Positions 6,229 to 7,280 of a stretch of 7,280 bases of DNA are shown here, piece after piece (position 1 is the first letter of the stretch; every line of letters begins with the position of its first letter). The stretch covers positions 1 through 7,280 of the forward strand of contig RFTR01000101.1 of NCBI GenBank assembly GCA_009923345.1. Reading direction: 5' to 3'. Made by a program: the position numbers and the translations under genes. Under the pieces are notes generated by a model that saw only the letters and a program-made list of their open reading frames with translations, did no database searches and was not told the origin of the DNA. The stretch is from Betaproteobacteria bacterium. Its GTDB lineage: Bacteria > Pseudomonadota > Gammaproteobacteria > Burkholderiales > Burkholderiaceae_C.

Positions 6229-6240
6229 AACCACTTCTAG
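6225..6240. repeat. Short perfect hairpin over the rsgA stop codon
   Basis: CTAGAA (6225-6230) and TTCTAG (6235-6240) form a 6-bp stem with a 4-base loop, CCAC. The stem contains the TAG stop of rsgA. It is AT-rich and followed only by a mixed CTTGGTCTCTT stretch, so it is at best a weak terminator or an mRNA 3' end stabiliser. The remaining gap to 6314 shows no convincing promoter or second terminator. Confidence 0.3.
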
Positions 6241-6314
6241 CTTGGTCTCTTCCACCCCTCACGTCTGAATTCCCTCTGGCCCTGACAAGTTTTCATTAGA
6301 GCGGAAATACAACT

Positions 6315-7280
6315 ATGCACATAACACTTTCACCGCGCCGGGAATTATTTTTGCTACTTTCGGTGGACTTCATGATCATGATGCCTTTGGGTCCGCAACT
6401 CACAGAGCTTTTTGACATTAGCTTTGCTGAGTTTGGTTTATTGGTGTCTGCCTACACCATCTCTGCAGGCATAGCGGGCCTATTTGCCACCACTTTTGTA
6501 GATAGGTTTGACCGCAAACACTTGTTGCTGACGCTCTACATCTTGTTTGCTCTCACCACAATTGCCTGTGGTATCGCGCCATCATTTTTTTGGCTCATGG
6601 CAGCGCGTATTGCTGCTGGTTTTTTTGGTGGCGTGCTCAACACCATGTCGCAAACCATTATTGGGGATGTGATTCCATTTGCGCGACGAGGCCGTGCGAC
6701 AGGCATTGTGATGACGTCTTTTTCTGTGGCTACTGTGGCAGGGGTTCCTGCTGGGTTGATGTTTGCTAATTTGTGGGGTTGGCATTTTGCATTTTTTGCA
6801 ATTGGGGTGATGTGTCTTGGAGTAGGCGCTTTGGCGTTTTATGCCCTTCCCTCTTTGGACGCGCATATTGCATATGGTGAAGATAAACACGTATTCCATG
6901 CCATGGTGCAAGTTGTCAGCGAACACAACCAACGTATGGCTTTACTTCTCTCTGCCACGATGATGTTTGCAGCTTTCACCATCATCCCTTACATCACCTT
7001 GTATTTACAAAACAACCATGTGATGACCGCATCCGAAATTCCTTGGTTGTATTTTTGCGGTGGCATGGTGACCTTATTCACAGGCAGATGGATTGGTGGA
7101 GTGACGGATCGTTACGGCAAACGTGAAACGTTTCAAAAAGCAGTTTTGTTTTCAGTGATTCCCATGTTTGCCATTACCTTGCTGGTTCCAATTCCTCTGC
7201 CTTTTGTTTTATTGACCAGCACCCTCTTATTTGCAGCAATGAACGGCCGCATGATTCCAGGAATGGCGCTTCTCACGTCT
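6315..7280 (+). CDS. Major facilitator superfamily transporter, N-terminal part (3' truncated by window edge)
   Basis: The frame is open from ATG 6315 to the window end, giving 322 residues without a stop; a full MFS protein has about 390-400. Hydrophobic segments alternate with short loops throughout. The loop after TM2 carries a motif A-like VDRFDRKHLL (62-71), and its repeat in the second half is GGVTDRYGKRETF (261-273). A motif B-like RIAAGFFGG (98-106) and a motif C-like GVPAGLMFANLWGW region (143-156) resemble the drug:H+ antiporter-1 (DHA1) group, which includes AraJ- and NepI-like exporters. A central cytoplasmic loop lies about residues 183-208. The role is probably proton-driven export of a small molecule; the substrate cannot be told from the sequence. 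GGAA at 6303-6306 is 8 bases before the ATG. It follows rsgA by 86 bases and may be a separate transcription unit. Confidence 0.85.
   Translation, partial: MHITLSPRRELFLLLSVDFMIMMPLGPQLTELFDISFAEFGLLVSAYTISAGIAGLFATTFVDRFDRKHLLLTLYILFALTTIACGIAPSFFWLMAARIAAGFFGGVLNTMSQTIIGDVIPFARRGRATGIVMTSFSVATVAGVPAGLMFANLWGWHFAFFAIGVMCLGVGALAFYALPSLDAHIAYGEDKHVFHAMVQVVSEHNQRMALLLSATMMFAAFTIIPYITLYLQNNHVMTASEIPWLYFCGGMVTLFTGRWIGGVTDRYGKRETFQKAVLFSVIPMFAITLLVPIPLPFVLLTSTLLFAAMNGRMIPGMALLTS

Noticed and set aside
6582..6932. 116-codon minus-strand ORF in the transporter region
   Set aside because: The plus strand here is an intact, motif-bearing MFS reading frame; the reverse ORF is its shadow.

Overview
The window looks like ordinary core chromosome of a betaproteobacterium, most likely order Burkholderiales and probably near Comamonadaceae. 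This rests on the character of MinE, Orn, the M48 protease and RsgA and on base composition near 50% GC by eye. It is inference from protein character, not from a search. No insertion sequence, phage gene, tRNA, rRNA or CRISPR array was seen.

Layout from left to right. (1) The 3' end of minD and the complete minE form the tail of a min operon on the plus strand; minC and the start of minD lie outside. (2) A 56-residue, strongly basic small protein is encoded on the minus strand at 694-864. Its stop codon abuts the minE stop. It has a plausible promoter in a 76-bp gap that it shares with the divergent next gene. (3) A GST-kappa/DsbA-fold isomerase of the 2-hydroxychromene-2-carboxylate isomerase type lies on plus, ending at a clear intrinsic terminator placed between convergent genes. 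(4) On minus, orn (oligoribonuclease) is followed after about 210 nt by a DEAD-box RNA helicase. The gap contains a perfect hairpin close to the helicase start. (5) Divergent from orn, on plus, are a membrane M48 (Ste24/CAAX-type) metallopeptidase and rsgA, overlapping by ATGA. (6) A major facilitator superfamily transporter runs off the right edge.

Functions: MinD and MinE set the division site. The helicase, Orn and RsgA all act on RNA or ribosomes: RNA unwinding, final degradation of 2-5 nt RNAs, and 30S subunit maturation. The M48 protease acts in membrane protein turnover. The isomerase and the transporter have no obvious link to their neighbours.

No clearly novel system is evident. The items most worth a second look are the small basic protein, the helicase leader with its hairpin, the long charged insert in the helicase, and a tiny ORF with a perfect Shine-Dalgarno in the helicase leader region.
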